The notes below the pieces were generated by a model. The model saw only the letters and a list, made by a program, of their open reading frames with translations. It had not been told where the DNA came from and ran no database searches. Made by a program: the position numbers and the translations under genes. 64,000 bases of DNA from Uranotaenia lowii (taxonomy: Eukaryota; Arthropoda; Insecta; Diptera; Culicidae), in the NCBI RefSeq assembly GCF_029784155.1, contig NC_073691.1, forward strand, positions 129,394,714 to 129,458,713, given 5' to 3'. Position 1 is the first letter of the stretch. Each line of letters begins with the position of its first letter. Below, one piece after another: positions 1-11,375 of the stretch.

Positions 1-1389
1 CATTGTGTTCGTTTATCCATTCAGAAATCTACCAATTTTGCCCAAGCGAGCGATTGCAACCACAGAACAAATCGAAATAATGTTGATTTTCCAGAACAAA
101 ATATTTAATTTTCGCATACGATCCTAAAAGTTTAAATTGACTCGTGTAAACGTTACTTAAAAATTCTGCAAAAAATCATGGATGAGTTTTAACTAAAACG
201 AATCTTTTAGGACCCTTGGGTTTGAGAAATTTAAAAATGACCTCAAATTCAGTCTAGTTGGACACTCTATTCGTTGTCAACAAATCTCGATTTTTCTGAA
301 TGTTACAAAGTATCATCCCCATATTGTAACAATAATTCAATAGTTTGGATTTAGTTAGTACTCAGAACTCGCAGTTAAAAATTAAAAAAAAACCGTTTGC
401 ATCGCAATAAAATTTATGCACCATCCAAAACAGCATAGACCGATTGCCGGAACCGTTTAGGATGATTGCCGATTAAAGTGGTATTGTAGCGCCTATATTG
501 TTGAATTATCTTCCACTTTGTTTGCATCTCTAATGTGATATGGAACTTAAGATATTCGGAGGCGCTACACACGCATGCTGCTGCTGCTCTTCACTGAATT
601 ACAAACCCGGCGCGGAGGCGTTTAACGTATTTTATTTGCTTACCGTATCGTTTGAAGTAAGTACTTTGCAAATTAAATTAGATGCATAAGAGCTGCTGTA
701 TAGCTTAAGACATAGTAGGTATATATTTTTTTTCGCGAACCAGTTTCAGCTTTAATGGACGATTCCGTTTTATCACAACTGTCGACACTAAATGTGATGT
801 TATAAGCCGTAGTTGATCTTCAACAGCCACTTCAGTTGAGAGCAATTTTGGTTTTGATTTGATAAAGATTATGTCTTGCTGAAATCAGCTGTTTGTAAAA
901 AGATTGAATCAAATGATGAGCATTTATCAAATTTCGTTTTTATTCACTAGGTTACTTTATTGTAACTAAGTACATATACAAACAACTCAACAAAACAGTT
1001 TGAATTGTTGCTTGAATTTTAGCTCACTTGATAGTTATCTATATAAATTTGAAGAGTATACCTAGTTGTGTATGGTTAAAAATGCTGAAAAAACTTCTAG
1101 ATCAAAATAAAAGCAAACAAACAATCAAAATCACGTGAGCCCGCCAAAATAAAAAAAGCTGGAAAATGCTATCTGACCATCTTAGCAATTAGACTTCGAA
1201 AACAACTTTATGATCCCGACCTTTTTAACGACTTTAAAAATAGCTACACGCTCTCTTTAATTGCTGGAAATCCGAAGAGCAAAAAAAACAAATTTAAGAT
1301 TAACGATTATGCGAATGGGTTTTTAGGATTAATGTTGTTTACAGTGATTATTTTGTTTATATCTGTCGAACGTTTTTTTTCTTCAACAG
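1..1389. other. non-coding DNA upstream of the first visible P450 exon
   Basis: This AT-rich stretch has no convincing reading frame. It ends in a strong pyrimidine tract and CAG at 1387-1389, a good splice acceptor, so it is probably intron. A short inverted pair (GTAGCGCCT near 486, AGGCGCTAC near 560) is the only structure I noticed. I looked for the proline-rich hinge of P450 exon 1 and did not find it, so that exon is further upstream or lost. Confidence 0.5.
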
Positions 1390-4300
1390 GTATCTTTTTC
1401 ACCGATGGCGAAAGCTGGCGTGAGCAGCGCAAGTTTTTTGTGAAAACATTGCACCAGTACGGATTTGGTCGACGGAGTCCCGAGGTGGAGCAAGATTTAC
1501 AAAATGGATTGGAAGACCTTCTAGATTTACTACGGAATGGTCCAAAGCATGGCCACGAGCAGGAATTGGTCGATAACGAAGGATACGCCCTGTGTCCAAC
1601 GGTGTTCTTTGCGCTGTTTTCGAACGCCATGCTGCGGATGTTGATTGGAGCGCGACTTGCTCGTGAAGATCAAGGAGTTCTGTTTGAGTAAGCAACAAGT
1701 TAAATATGTTGTGTTAAGAAATATTTCAATAAGTTGTCTTTCATTTAAACAGCGTTGCCAAACATGCCATCGCCTTTCATCGTCACGGTGACGACTACGG
1801 GATGATGTTGAGTTACATTCCCTGGATCCGACATCTGTTTCCCTTGGCTTCCAAATACGAGCTTCTGCGTGAAGTCAACAGGAAAGCGAACGCTGTAGTG
1901 CTGAGTTTGGCACAAAAATGCGAACAAAGCTATGACGAGAACGATATTCGTTGCTTCGTGGATGCCTACATCAAGGAGATCAGAAAGAATGGCAGTGCAG
2001 CTTCAACGAATAAGGAGGAGTTCGGATTTCAGTGTAAGTATGGCATTTTACTGAACAAGAATAACCATTTCATCAGACGTTGGAAGTCACTTTTCCTACT
2101 GATCATCGATTGAACATAGAACACGTTTCTACTAAAAAGTGCATGATTAAGATGGCTATTTTATCTAAAAACCAGAAAAAAAACCGGGCTATGGATTTCA
2201 AAATTGACGATCAAAACTCCGGACAAATTTGGTTAAAACCCAGGAATTACTCAATACAAATCATGAACAATTATTTTTAAAACTTGCTCAAAAAATTTCG
2301 TTTTGGACGCATAAATAAACAAATTTAAAACACATTTTTTTTTGTTTCAGCGAATTAAGTGAATAAATCCGGGCAAAATCTGGGCTTTATTCAAGTCTGT
2401 GCAACCGAACTTTTGTCAATTTTAAACCGGATAAAACCGGGCAATTTGACAGCCTTATGCATGATGAACTGTATTACTTGACCAACCGAAGGTTTAAAGT
2501 CTCTATAATAAAGACTAAAAAAATACCTAGCTCGGCCACTTGCCCTCTATTTTGCTCAGGACCCTTTTTGCTCCGAGCAGGATCTAGGATACGCTTTTCA
2601 AGAACTTCAAAAGATGAGAGTTCCCAAGACCTTCTGTACGAAACTCGTATGAAAACCGAGTTCGGACTTTCAAACAGAAAGCAATCTGTTCAATTAATAG
2701 GATTTCAGTTTTCCCTGGAACGCCTTGTGGATAGTTAGGAATAGAGGATTTGTGAACAACATACTGCTGATGAACAAAAGGGTAGAAAACCTTGAGACGA
2801 TGTCTGTGAAAAGGTTAGGCATCCGGATGAAGGTGGCGAAGCATCAAATAGCACGCCGTAAAAATGAAGAACTATTTACTGGTGACCATCAAAAAAGTTG
2901 TTCATCACATAGAGATTTCTGTTGGAGGGTATGCACAGGGTATTGGTTGATGCCGGACTAAATTTTGTTACACACGTTAAATATTGCTATGAAAGTTTAT
3001 CGAAGGTTATGAGCTCTATACCCTCCTATATAACACAGATTAATCTAACTAGCATTAGGAAGTTTCATTATGGTTTAATTATGGCATTTTTTTGTGCAGT
3101 TCGTCTTATGACGGTTTAATTATGGTCATGCAAAATACTCATATTCTTGAATCGACCATATGTTTACAGATAGTTTTGAAAACGCTAATAAAGCTTATAT
3201 TAAACATACTGTTTTATTTCTTTTGATAGAGTTATGAATGCTCTGTTTAAACTATAAAAAACACAAACTTAGAAGTTTGCTCCAAGCTTTTTTTTGCATG
3301 TTCTATAATAGCACTGAGTCTGAGTGCTTGATTATTAAACCGCCATAAAATGTAGTGAGAGTTCCCGATCAAAATGTCAAAACAGGACACGCTCAGGTTA
3401 GATAGCACATATTTGAATTGGAATCCCTTTTTTTACACATTTTTGATAAGTTCTGTGTGTTGGGTTTGAGTTAAAATGAAAAAAATAAAAATATCATTAA
3501 AAAATTTAAAATAATAGGAAGTGGTATGAATATCTCTGCAATATGAGTATTGAGTGAAAGGGTCAAAATAGTAGGAAATTTTTTTTTGTTTGACGCCATC
3601 ATTAATTTAAGATGGCGGCTTCCGATTTTATTTCCAAAGCTGTAATTTACAGAAAATATCATGAAACTTCCACAATATGGTTATTAGGTGAAAGTGATAA
3701 ACGAGTAGATGTCGAATTTCGTTACCCGTCGCCATCCTAAATTCCAAGATGGCGGCTATAGCTCAACTTGAAAATACTTTAAATGACTGAAAATCGCATA
3801 AAACCCTTACAATATGGGTATTAGTTGAGAGAGATCAACCCGTAGAAGTTGAATTTCGTTTTTTGACGTCATCTTGAAATCCAAGATGGCGGCTTCCGCT
3901 GAATGAAACCCCAACAATATTGGTATTGGGTGAAATGGCTAAACGAGCAGAAGTCGAATTTCACAATCTGCCGCCATTTTGAATTTCAAGATGGCGGCTT
4001 CCGCTGAACTTTGAAATGCTGTTTATCACTGAAAATCAAATGAAACCCTCACAATATGAGTATTGGGTGAAAGGATGAAACGAATAGAAGTCCAATTTTG
4101 CTATCATACGCCATAAAAAAAATCCAAGATGGCGACTTCAGCTGAACATTAAAATAATTTTAATTACTGAAAATCAAATGAAATTCCCACTATATCAGTA
4201 TTGGGTGGAAGGAATAACTCGAAGAAGTCGAATTTGGCTACCGGAAGTCATCATTAATCCAAGATTTCGGCATTCGCTTTTCTTTTCAAAGCTATAAATT

Positions 4301-6349
4301 ACTGAAAATCTAATGAAACTTCCTCAATAAGGGGTATGAAGTGAACAGGCGAGCCGAGTAGAATTAGAATTTCGCTATCTGACGCCATCTTGAAATCTAA
4401 TTGAAAAGCAATTTAATGTTCAGTGGAAGCCGCCATCTTGGATTTCAAGATGACGACTGATAGCGAAATTTGTCGTCTACGCGTTGATCCCTTTCAACTA
4501 ATACCCATATAGTATGAGTTTCAAGCGAATTTCATTGATTAAAATCATTGCAATGTCCAGTGGAAGTTGCCATCTTGGATTTCAAGATGACGCCTGATAG
4601 CGAAATTTGTCTTCTACTTGTTGATCCTTTTCAACCTTTAAAGTTCAGTGGAAGCCGCCATCTTGGATTTCAAAATGGCGTCGGAAATAAAAAAATTCGC
4701 CCTTTAGCCCTTTCACCCAACACCTATATAGTGGTGGTTTAATGCGACTTTTTGTCATTAAAGCATTTAATGTTGAGCGGATGCCGTCATGGATGCCGAG
4801 CGGATGCCAAAATGGCGTCAGATAGCGAAATTCGACTTCCACTCCTTTAGCCCTTCCACCCAATACCAATATTGTTGGGGTTTCATGCGATTTTAAATCA
4901 TGTACAACATTTTAAAGTTCAGCGAAGCCCCCATCTTGGATTTTAAGATGGTGTCAGACAACGAAATTTGATTTCTACTCATGGTTTATTCCAAATTTTA
5001 GCTTTTTATATGGCTCTCATAAAACCATCAAAGCTATTAAGCATTGAATTTTCAAATGCCATGTTGGTTGCAAAATCGAAGGGCACAAAATGACGCCATG
5101 TGCTTGGATTCACAATGCGAGTATATGAAAATATTTTTCAGGCGTATTTTCCATCAATTCCATCATGATGGACCATCAGATTTGACGAGCCGCATTTATT
5201 TTAAGATACTATTTCATACACATTTTACCTATACATACACATTGTTTTTCTTGAATGGCAGTAGAAAAGATGCTCATAATATGGTTAAACCATTGGTTTT
5301 TTGGCTATTAATTTTACCAGATCTCTCAGTAATGTAATTATCATTCATCAATCATTATGGTTGCTGGAAAAAATAAAGAAAAACTCCGAGAACTCACAAA
5401 ATCGGAAAAAAAACAAAAATTGCTAACATGTTAATAATAGCCTTTCAAAAGCTTTGGTGACCAACATTGATGACCAACAATGATTAGCCGTTTCTGGGAT
5501 AGGGGCAAAAAGCCTGATTTTGGCTTTGAGTCCAGGTGATGTTATAGAATGCGCTTTGACTTTTTATGAAGATTAATGGTATAGTCCTAACGAAATTTTG
5601 CTGACCAAAACAAAGCTAAAACTGTTACTTGGGCTGGGTCATCAGACTGAGTCGATCAGGGGATATTTCAGCCTTTTTATGTAATCTAACTTCCGCTTAT
5701 GATATATTATATAATTCCAGACGATCAGTTGGTAATCGGCGTAGCTGATTTTTTGGTGCCCCCACTTTCTGCAATTCCCGTCAAAACTTGCCTAATATTG
5801 GAGCGTCTGATCCAGTTTCCCGAAGTGCAGCAGAGAATGTACAATGAAATCAACGAAGTCGTCGGATTGAATCGTCTTCCAACACTGGATGATCGCACCG
5901 AACTACCCTACTGCGAAGCCGTTATTCGCGAAGGCCTACGTATTGATACGCTGGTACCGTCAGGAATTCCACATGTTGCTACCAAAGACACTGATTTGAA
6001 TGGTTATAAAATACCGAAAGGAACTGTGATTGTCAACTCTCTAGATTACATCCACCACCAGGAAGATATTTTTAAAAATGCTCACAGTTTCAATCCGGAA
6101 CGTTTTCTTTCCCCAGACGGTAAACTCAGTTTGGATCAAGACAAATCGATGCCGTTTGGGGCAGGCAAACGAACCTGTGCAGGCGATCAATTCGCCCGAA
6201 ACGCTCTCTTCCTAGCGATCACAGCGATTGTGCAAAACTTTACCTTCCAGCTACCGGGCGGTCGAACGTGTCCTGATCTCGAAGCTCGAGAAACCGGCGT
6301 TATACGGAACTCTCCTGATTTCAAACTAAAATTCGTTTGCCGTCGTTAG
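1390..6349 (+). CDS. cytochrome P450, CYP304-like, copy A (5' exon outside the window)
   Basis: This is a haem-thiolate monooxygenase of the endoplasmic reticulum type, assembled from three exons: 1390-1687, 1753-2033 and 5721-6349 (TAG stop). The GT/AG borders and phases match those of the complete copy B at the two shared introns. Visible motifs are WREQR in the C helix, EGLR (ExxR) in the K helix, NPERF, and the haem loop FGAGKRTCAG with its cysteine ligand. The first visible exon starts inside a Gly codon (phase 1) after a good acceptor, at a place where copies B and C have no intron, so the membrane anchor and hinge must be upstream. The I-helix stretch reads LSAIPVKT where copy B has ISGATTQI, losing the conserved Gly and Thr residues. 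There are no stops in the exons. It may be a diverged gene or an early pseudogene. The family name is my recognition only. Confidence 0.8.
2034..3539. other. copy A intron, 5' part
   Basis: Intron DNA. Around 2355-2453 there is a fragment with ATAAATCCGGGCAAAATC and ACCGGATAAAACCGGGCAA, the motif of the CCGGATTT TIR family seen complete at 20552-21889 and 49113-49539. The rest, including short frames at 2457-3119, looks like chance open sequence. Confidence 0.45.
3540..4990. repeat. inverted tandem array of ~137-bp units rich in GCCGCCATCTT motifs
   Basis: AAGATGGCGGC or a close variant recurs at 3609, 3746, 3883, 3988, 4126 and 4261, mostly about 137 bp apart. The same unit then runs in reverse, with GCCGCCATCTT-type motifs at 4429, 4566, 4654 and 4927. 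The turn lies near 4340-4420. Many units are palindromic, with CGCCATCTTG facing CAAGATGGCG across about 5 bp. Each unit also carries a conserved stretch of the type CAATATGGGTATTGGGTGAAA. This resembles a TIR element whose arms grew by tandem duplication. The core matches the YY1/Pho DNA-binding consensus; any regulatory role is inference. Confidence 0.8.
4991..5720. other. copy A intron, 3' part
   Basis: No recognisable gene or repeat. It ends in the acceptor TTCCAG at 5715-5720. Confidence 0.4.
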
Positions 6350-6460
6350 TAGCAGTGTTAAGCTTAATTAAAAATTAATAACAACCGTATGTATGTAGAA
6401 TAGTCATCAACGCAGTGCACAATAACAACCAATCGCACCATCTCTAGAGAAAAGAAGTGT

Positions 6461-6466
6461 AATAAA
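6461..6466 (+). terminator. candidate polyadenylation signal of copy A
   Basis: AATAAA lies about 110 bp after the copy A stop codon. Another AATAAA follows near 6514. The order is right for a 3' UTR end, but no transcript evidence is available. Confidence 0.5.
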
Positions 6467-6519
6467 AATAAACGTATTTTATGATCCCAACCATCAACAA
6501 TGAGAGACCAAAAAATAAA

Positions 6520-7075
6520 GATTATTTAACGCTATCGGGCGGGTCATTGAAGACGCAAATAAAGTGTTTTATTTATGTTCCAAACACGTGTTAAAAATTA
6601 AAAGGAACAGGTCCTTGTTTTTTTGTAGAAACCAAAAAACAAATTGAAGTTTTGAAGATACAGCCACTCGAGAAACAGGCGACTATTGAATTTTCGCAAA
6701 TGATTGATAAGGTCGAACATTTCCTGATAAACGAATATAATTTTTTTCCAGCGTCTAGCCAGCAGACAGTAAAACTGATAATTTGGGCCTTTTTCAACAT
6801 TCAACCAAAAGCTGATAAACATTTTCTCTTGTCATTTGACATATTTCAAATCCCTAAAAATATTCCATTGAACGATTTAGTGCAACCAATTTGATATAAA
6901 ATATACTCGTTAGCCCGACGATTTTCAATATATTTGTTTCGGTTCAGTATTATTTAAGTATAGATTGACGGCCGTTGGCCGAATACCACTGTTCGGTACA
7001 TCTCTTCTTTTTATTCATTCAGATGCTATCGCTTCTGTCGTGAAACGTTTATCTTTTTTTTTCTCGTTATATGTA
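6520..7075. other. intergenic, nothing recognised
   Basis: AT-rich sequence with only short chance frames. Confidence 0.4.
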
Positions 7076-8049
7076 GGGGGAAGTTGTCTAGTACCGGACA
7101 CTTAAGGTTTTTAAGCAATAACTTCAAAAATAGATTTTTGTAAATATTGGTTTCTCTACCGATTTGAAGAGTATCAATATTATGATCATTGAACAATATT
7201 AGAGAAAAATTAATTTACAACATATTCATGTGGTAAGAGAAATCAATTCATGTTAGTTTTCACTCATTTCCAAAAGTGTTCTCTATGGCCGGACACTACA
7301 AATTACTTCACCAAAGTTGTCACCAATGACAACAGCGTAGCAAAATGACTGAAATCACTTGCACAGGTCTTGTGAGTATGTGTTTTCCAATACTGAACGT
7401 TCTATGAAGCCAGCCATAAAAGGTTTTTGACAAACCAGATGAAACATTTGTTTCGAAAAAAACTAGAAAAAAATTGTCTATGACCGGACAGCAAAATCTC
7501 AAGTTTTTCAGAGGACCAAAATAGTGTCTGTGAAAATAGTTTCGTTTTTGAATCCTTATCTTTTGCTAACCATTTGAGGGTGCTTTAGAGATGAAAAAAT
7601 GACAGTTTCAAGTTGAAATCATCCATAATTTTGAATATTTTCTTGTCCGGTCATAGACAACAATTTGATGTCCGGTCATAGACAAATCGCATTTTTTTTA
7701 ATTTTCCTAATATTTCGTTTGAACTTCCGTTTTGTAATCTTATAACTACTGTAGTCGAAAGATAACCAATGAACGATGTCGATCATGTGCAGTTCAAATT
7801 TTGCAAGCCGAAAAAACTGACCACAACACAAATGCAAATTTTAGGCGATACTCTTCGTGCTTCTAGGCAAATGCTTTAGATGCCTATCGTTGGTTTACCT
7901 TTTTAGATGGGATTACCATATTTCATACACCATATCAAGCTACTATTTACTATATTTTCATGGTGTTGAAACATTATTAGGATATTGTGTTTTCGAAAAA
8001 TCTATGTTGTCCGGCCATAGGCGATGTCCGGCCATATACGACTTCCCCC
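7076..8049. mobile_element. TA-flanked TIR element (974 bp), GTCCGGYCATAGAC family
   Basis: The ends are inverted, GGGGGAAGTTGT on the left and the complement of GGGGGAAGTCGT on the right, each next to a TA dinucleotide (7074-7075, 8050-8051) as expected of a Tc1/mariner-type target duplication. A motif CTATGRCCGGACA and its complement recur inside at about 7288, 7481, 7647, 7670, 8008 and 8026. No transposase frame is visible, so it is non-autonomous. Confidence 0.75.
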
Positions 8050-8155
8050 TATAAAGCTTAGTGCATTTAGAAATGGGACTGTTACGAATGCGTGTATCTC
8101 AAAAACTATTCGTTTGATCGAAATACTTTTTATGAAAGAAATGAAGGTAATCTTA

Positions 8156-9389
8156 TACCGTATTCGTTTTCACCACCCGAAAGTGTTGCACCCTCCACGC
8201 TGAAAACGAGCATGAATCGAGTTTTGCACTCACCTTTGTTGGTGTGCGTGAAATCAGCAGTGTCAACAGAAAACATCAAGCTGTCAAAAATCCATTACAG
8301 CTGGTATTTGTTTTCGTTTGACTTCGAAAATTGAAATGAAATTTACTTTAGTTGATCATTGTCTTTTAAATAATATGAAAATTTTAGCATGAATTTATAT
8401 ATTATGTTGAATTGTGAAGATTTCAGATTTATTTTGCTTGGTAGATTCGACTCTGGCTCTGATGATAATGCAATACCGGCCGATTCTGGGCGGTCTATGC
8501 TTGCTGCTGCTGCTAGACTGCAGTTACCCCAGCTTGAAGGTTCCGGTAGTTTGAACGTTTATTCCTCGCAAATCTCATCTTCGTTCGAGTACCTATTTCC
8601 GTTTTCAGATTACAAAAAAAATTCTTGGAAGTCAAAATGGCGAACTCGGATCTCGGAAGTCGGGGGAGAAAGTTTTGCTAACAGACCGAAACGAACGAAA
8701 TTCTAGCTCCCAATGCTGGTGTAGTCTCGAACTACCGTTTTTGAAGGGTGGGAATCCGGGACTTGGCGCAACCGAGCATCGTCGCTCTAAGGCACAGCTC
8801 GAAGCTGGCTTGTAGCAGAGTAGCTTCGATGCAGCTGAACGCTTCTTGCTGTGGAGACCAACTTATAGGACCCTCCCGAACAAGAAAACTTTTCGGTTTG
8901 GCCGATTCCACCAAATCTTTGGTGTGGCCTTTTTGCACTCGGATTTACTGCTCTTTTTCGGCATCGCCTGGAACCGATTGCAGCAAGCCTTCTGGCCACA
9001 TTTCTTCTTGGGAGCGTTGTTTGCTTTGGAACGTGCCATCCAGGTGAAATTTTCCGCCTCTGTTGGAAACGGCACTGGTATTGAATCCGGAACAAGTTTC
9101 CGTTCTTCGGGATAATAAAGAGAAAAAAACAGCTCGATCGAACACAATTTTGCGGTATAGAAATAAACCAACCAGCTGATATTTGTTTACATCGGGAAGC
9201 ACGTGCTGTCAAAATTCATGATAGTATTGGTGAGAGTGCAAGCAACACCGAATATTTTCAGAGTGTTCCACCGTCCACTTTATGGTGCACTACCAGTGGA
9301 CTACTCTTCGTGAAAACGAGCATGAAAACAGCAAAAAGTGCACTACCGGTAGTGCCCCGGTGCACCACCACTTTAAAACGAATTCTCTA
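8156..9389. mobile_element. TIR element with TTA target duplication, PIF/Harbinger-like (1234 bp)
   Basis: The left end TACCGTATTCGTTTTCACC and the right end (complement TAGAGAATTCGTTTTAAAG) are imperfect inverted repeats flanked on both sides by TTA (8153-8155, 9390-9392). The left end closely matches the ends of the element at 60312-60564. Subterminal GTGTTGCACC / GGTGCACCACC motifs and a repeated GAAAACGAGCATGAA occur near both ends. Frames inside (for example minus strand 8787-9212) match nothing I know. Confidence 0.6.
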
Positions 9390-9684
9390 TTAGATAATTC
9401 ATAAAATTTTTTTTATAAAAATTAATTATCGGTTTTTGTGTGAAAAATATCTACTATATTATTTGCATCTCCCATCGGCCGACGCACACTTTTTTCAGTC
9501 ATGATATTGATCAGTTTTCCAACTTATACTTTGTCTAATCTGTATTTTAGGTGGCTGCATTCTCCCTTTTCAATTTTTGCTAGTTTTCGGTCCAATACTT
9601 TTCTTTTTGAAGAAACTAAGGGATATTTAGTGGATACAACTGTTTCGAAATTAACTAAACTTGATTATTTTTGAGCCATTTAAA

Positions 9685-9795
9685 AGCTTTTTGAATGGAC
9701 TGAATCGAAGCAATCGAAAGATTCATTTTAATTCAACCACGGAATTGAAAGGAATCTTTCGATTGCTTTGATTTAGTTGAATCGTTCAACCAAGT
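9685..9795. repeat. short hairpin repeat
   Basis: GAAGCAATCGAAAGATTC near 9706 faces GAATCTTTCGATTGCTTTG near 9751. AGCTTTTTGAATGGA occurs on both sides (about 9685 and 9818), possibly a target duplication. Confidence 0.5.
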
Positions 9796-9903
9796 AGGCT
9801 CACAACACAACAGAGCTTTTTGAATGGAATCTCTGATGAAAAAATCTGCCAATAACGAAGTAAAACCATCGTGAGATTGAACTTAAAGAATAATCTATTA
9901 GTA

Positions 9904-10113
9904 GGGTAACGGACTTATTTTGGACCAGGGGACCTATTTTGGGCCACCTTGTCTAGCTCTCTTATAAAGCAACTAATAATAAAAAAATAATAGTGCATTA
10001 AGTGCGCGGCGTCAACAATATTTGCTTAAAAATTTCATTATTATTTGTTTTATAAAAGAGCTAAACAAGGTGGTCCAAAATTGGTCCTCTGGTCCAAAAT
10101 AAGTCCGTTACCC
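9904..10113. mobile_element. near-palindromic MITE (210 bp) with TA duplication
   Basis: The ends start GGGTAACGGACTTATTTTGG in both directions, with TIRs of nearly 60 bp that continue in weaker form to the centre. TA flanks lie at 9902-9903 and 10114-10115. Inside the arm the motif CCTATTTTGGGCCACC echoes the terminal TTATTTTGGACCAGG. It has no coding capacity. Confidence 0.85.
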
Positions 10114-10115
10114 TA

Positions 10116-10408
10116 TAGATCGTAGGTTGCGAAGGGTATATACAAGATTACTCTTTTTTGGCTTTTAAAAACAGTGAAAACCAAAGCTACTGTTTTAAAA
10201 AATCTGTTGTTCTTTTCCACACGAGAAGAATTTCGGCAAATCATTATACTCCAAGGTTTTTTTACACGATTTTTTTACACGGCTTTTTAACACGGTTTTC
10301 GGAAATTAACACGGTTTTTTTACACGGTCTTTACAAGTCTTTTTCAAAGGAAAACACTTAGAATCTTGTTGAAGTTGGGAAAATCTTAACTCTAAGACTA
10401 AGAACGTG
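10116..10408. other. intergenic, simple sequence
   Basis: Contains a run of TTTTTACACGG-like repeats at about 10258-10332. Nothing else recognised. Confidence 0.5.
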
Positions 10409-11215
10409 AAACATGAGACCTGCGACCTGAGACCTAAGACTTGAGACCTGAGACTTGAGACCTGAGACCTGAAACCTGAGATATGAGACCTGAGACATGA
10501 GCCCTCAGACTTGAGACCTGAAATATGAGGCCTGAGATCTGAGACACGTGACATGAGACATGAGACATGGGACATGAGACCTGAGACATGAGACACGAGA
10601 CATGAGACCTGAGACAAGAGACATTAGACCTGAGACATGAGACCTGAGACATGAGACATGAGACACGAGACATGAGACATTAGACCTGAGACCTGAGACA
10701 TGAGACCTGAGACATGAGACATGAGGCATGAGACATGAGACATGAGAACTGAGACACGAGACATTAGACCTGAGACATGAGACATGAGACATGAGACCTG
10801 TGACCTGAGACATGAGACATTAGACCTGAGACATGAGACATGAGGCATTAGATCCGAGACCTGAGACACGAGACCTGAGACATGAGACATGAGACATGAG
10901 ACATGAGACATGAGACATGAGACATGAGGCATGAGACATGAGACCTGAGACACGAGACATTAGACCTGAGACATGAGACATGAGACATAAGACTTGAGAC
11001 ATGATATATGAGACATGAGACCTTAGACATGAGACCTAAGGCATGAGGTCTCAGGTCTCAGGTCTTAGGTCACAGGTCTCAAGTCTCAGGTCTCATGTCT
11101 CATGCCTCAGGTCTTATGTCTCATGTCTCACGTCTCAGGTCTAATGTCTAAGGTCTCGTGTCTCGTGTATCAGGTCTCATGTCTCATGTCTCATGTCTCA
11201 GGTCTCATGTCTCAT
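10409..11215. repeat. 7-bp satellite (TGAGACM)n that reverses orientation
   Basis: From 10409 to about 11043 the sequence is a degenerate tandem array of ATGAGAC and CTGAGAC heptamers. From about 11044 to 11215 it continues as the complement, GTCTCAG and GTCTCAT. It is therefore two arrays facing each other. Because 7 is not a multiple of 3, every frame reads the same heptapeptide, which explains the long spurious frames on both strands. Confidence 0.95.
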
Positions 11216-11277
11216 TTTTACTTCACTCCAATGCTTCTTTTGAACTTTGTGGACATTTTTAACAGTGTTCGCACTTT

Positions 11278-11298
11278 GTTTATTGTTTATTGTTTATT
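11278..11298 (-). repeat. probable 3' tail of the jockey-like LINE
   Basis: On the minus strand this reads as repeats of AATAAAC, downstream of the LINE stop codon at 11376. Short tandem tails of this sort are usual at LINE 3' ends. Confidence 0.5.
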
Positions 11299-11375
11299 TA
11301 ATATAAATTCATCTGACACATGTAGGTGTCTTAATGATCTACTTAATATTATTTGTACATAACATGATACTATTC

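Noticed and set aside
8732..9212. Overlapping frames on both strands (up to 141 codons)
   Set aside because: No recognisable domain; they lie within a TIR element.
10306..11030. Several minus-strand frames of 60-109 codons reading MSHVSCL repeats
   Set aside because: They are translations of the 7-bp satellite, which reads the same heptapeptide in every frame.
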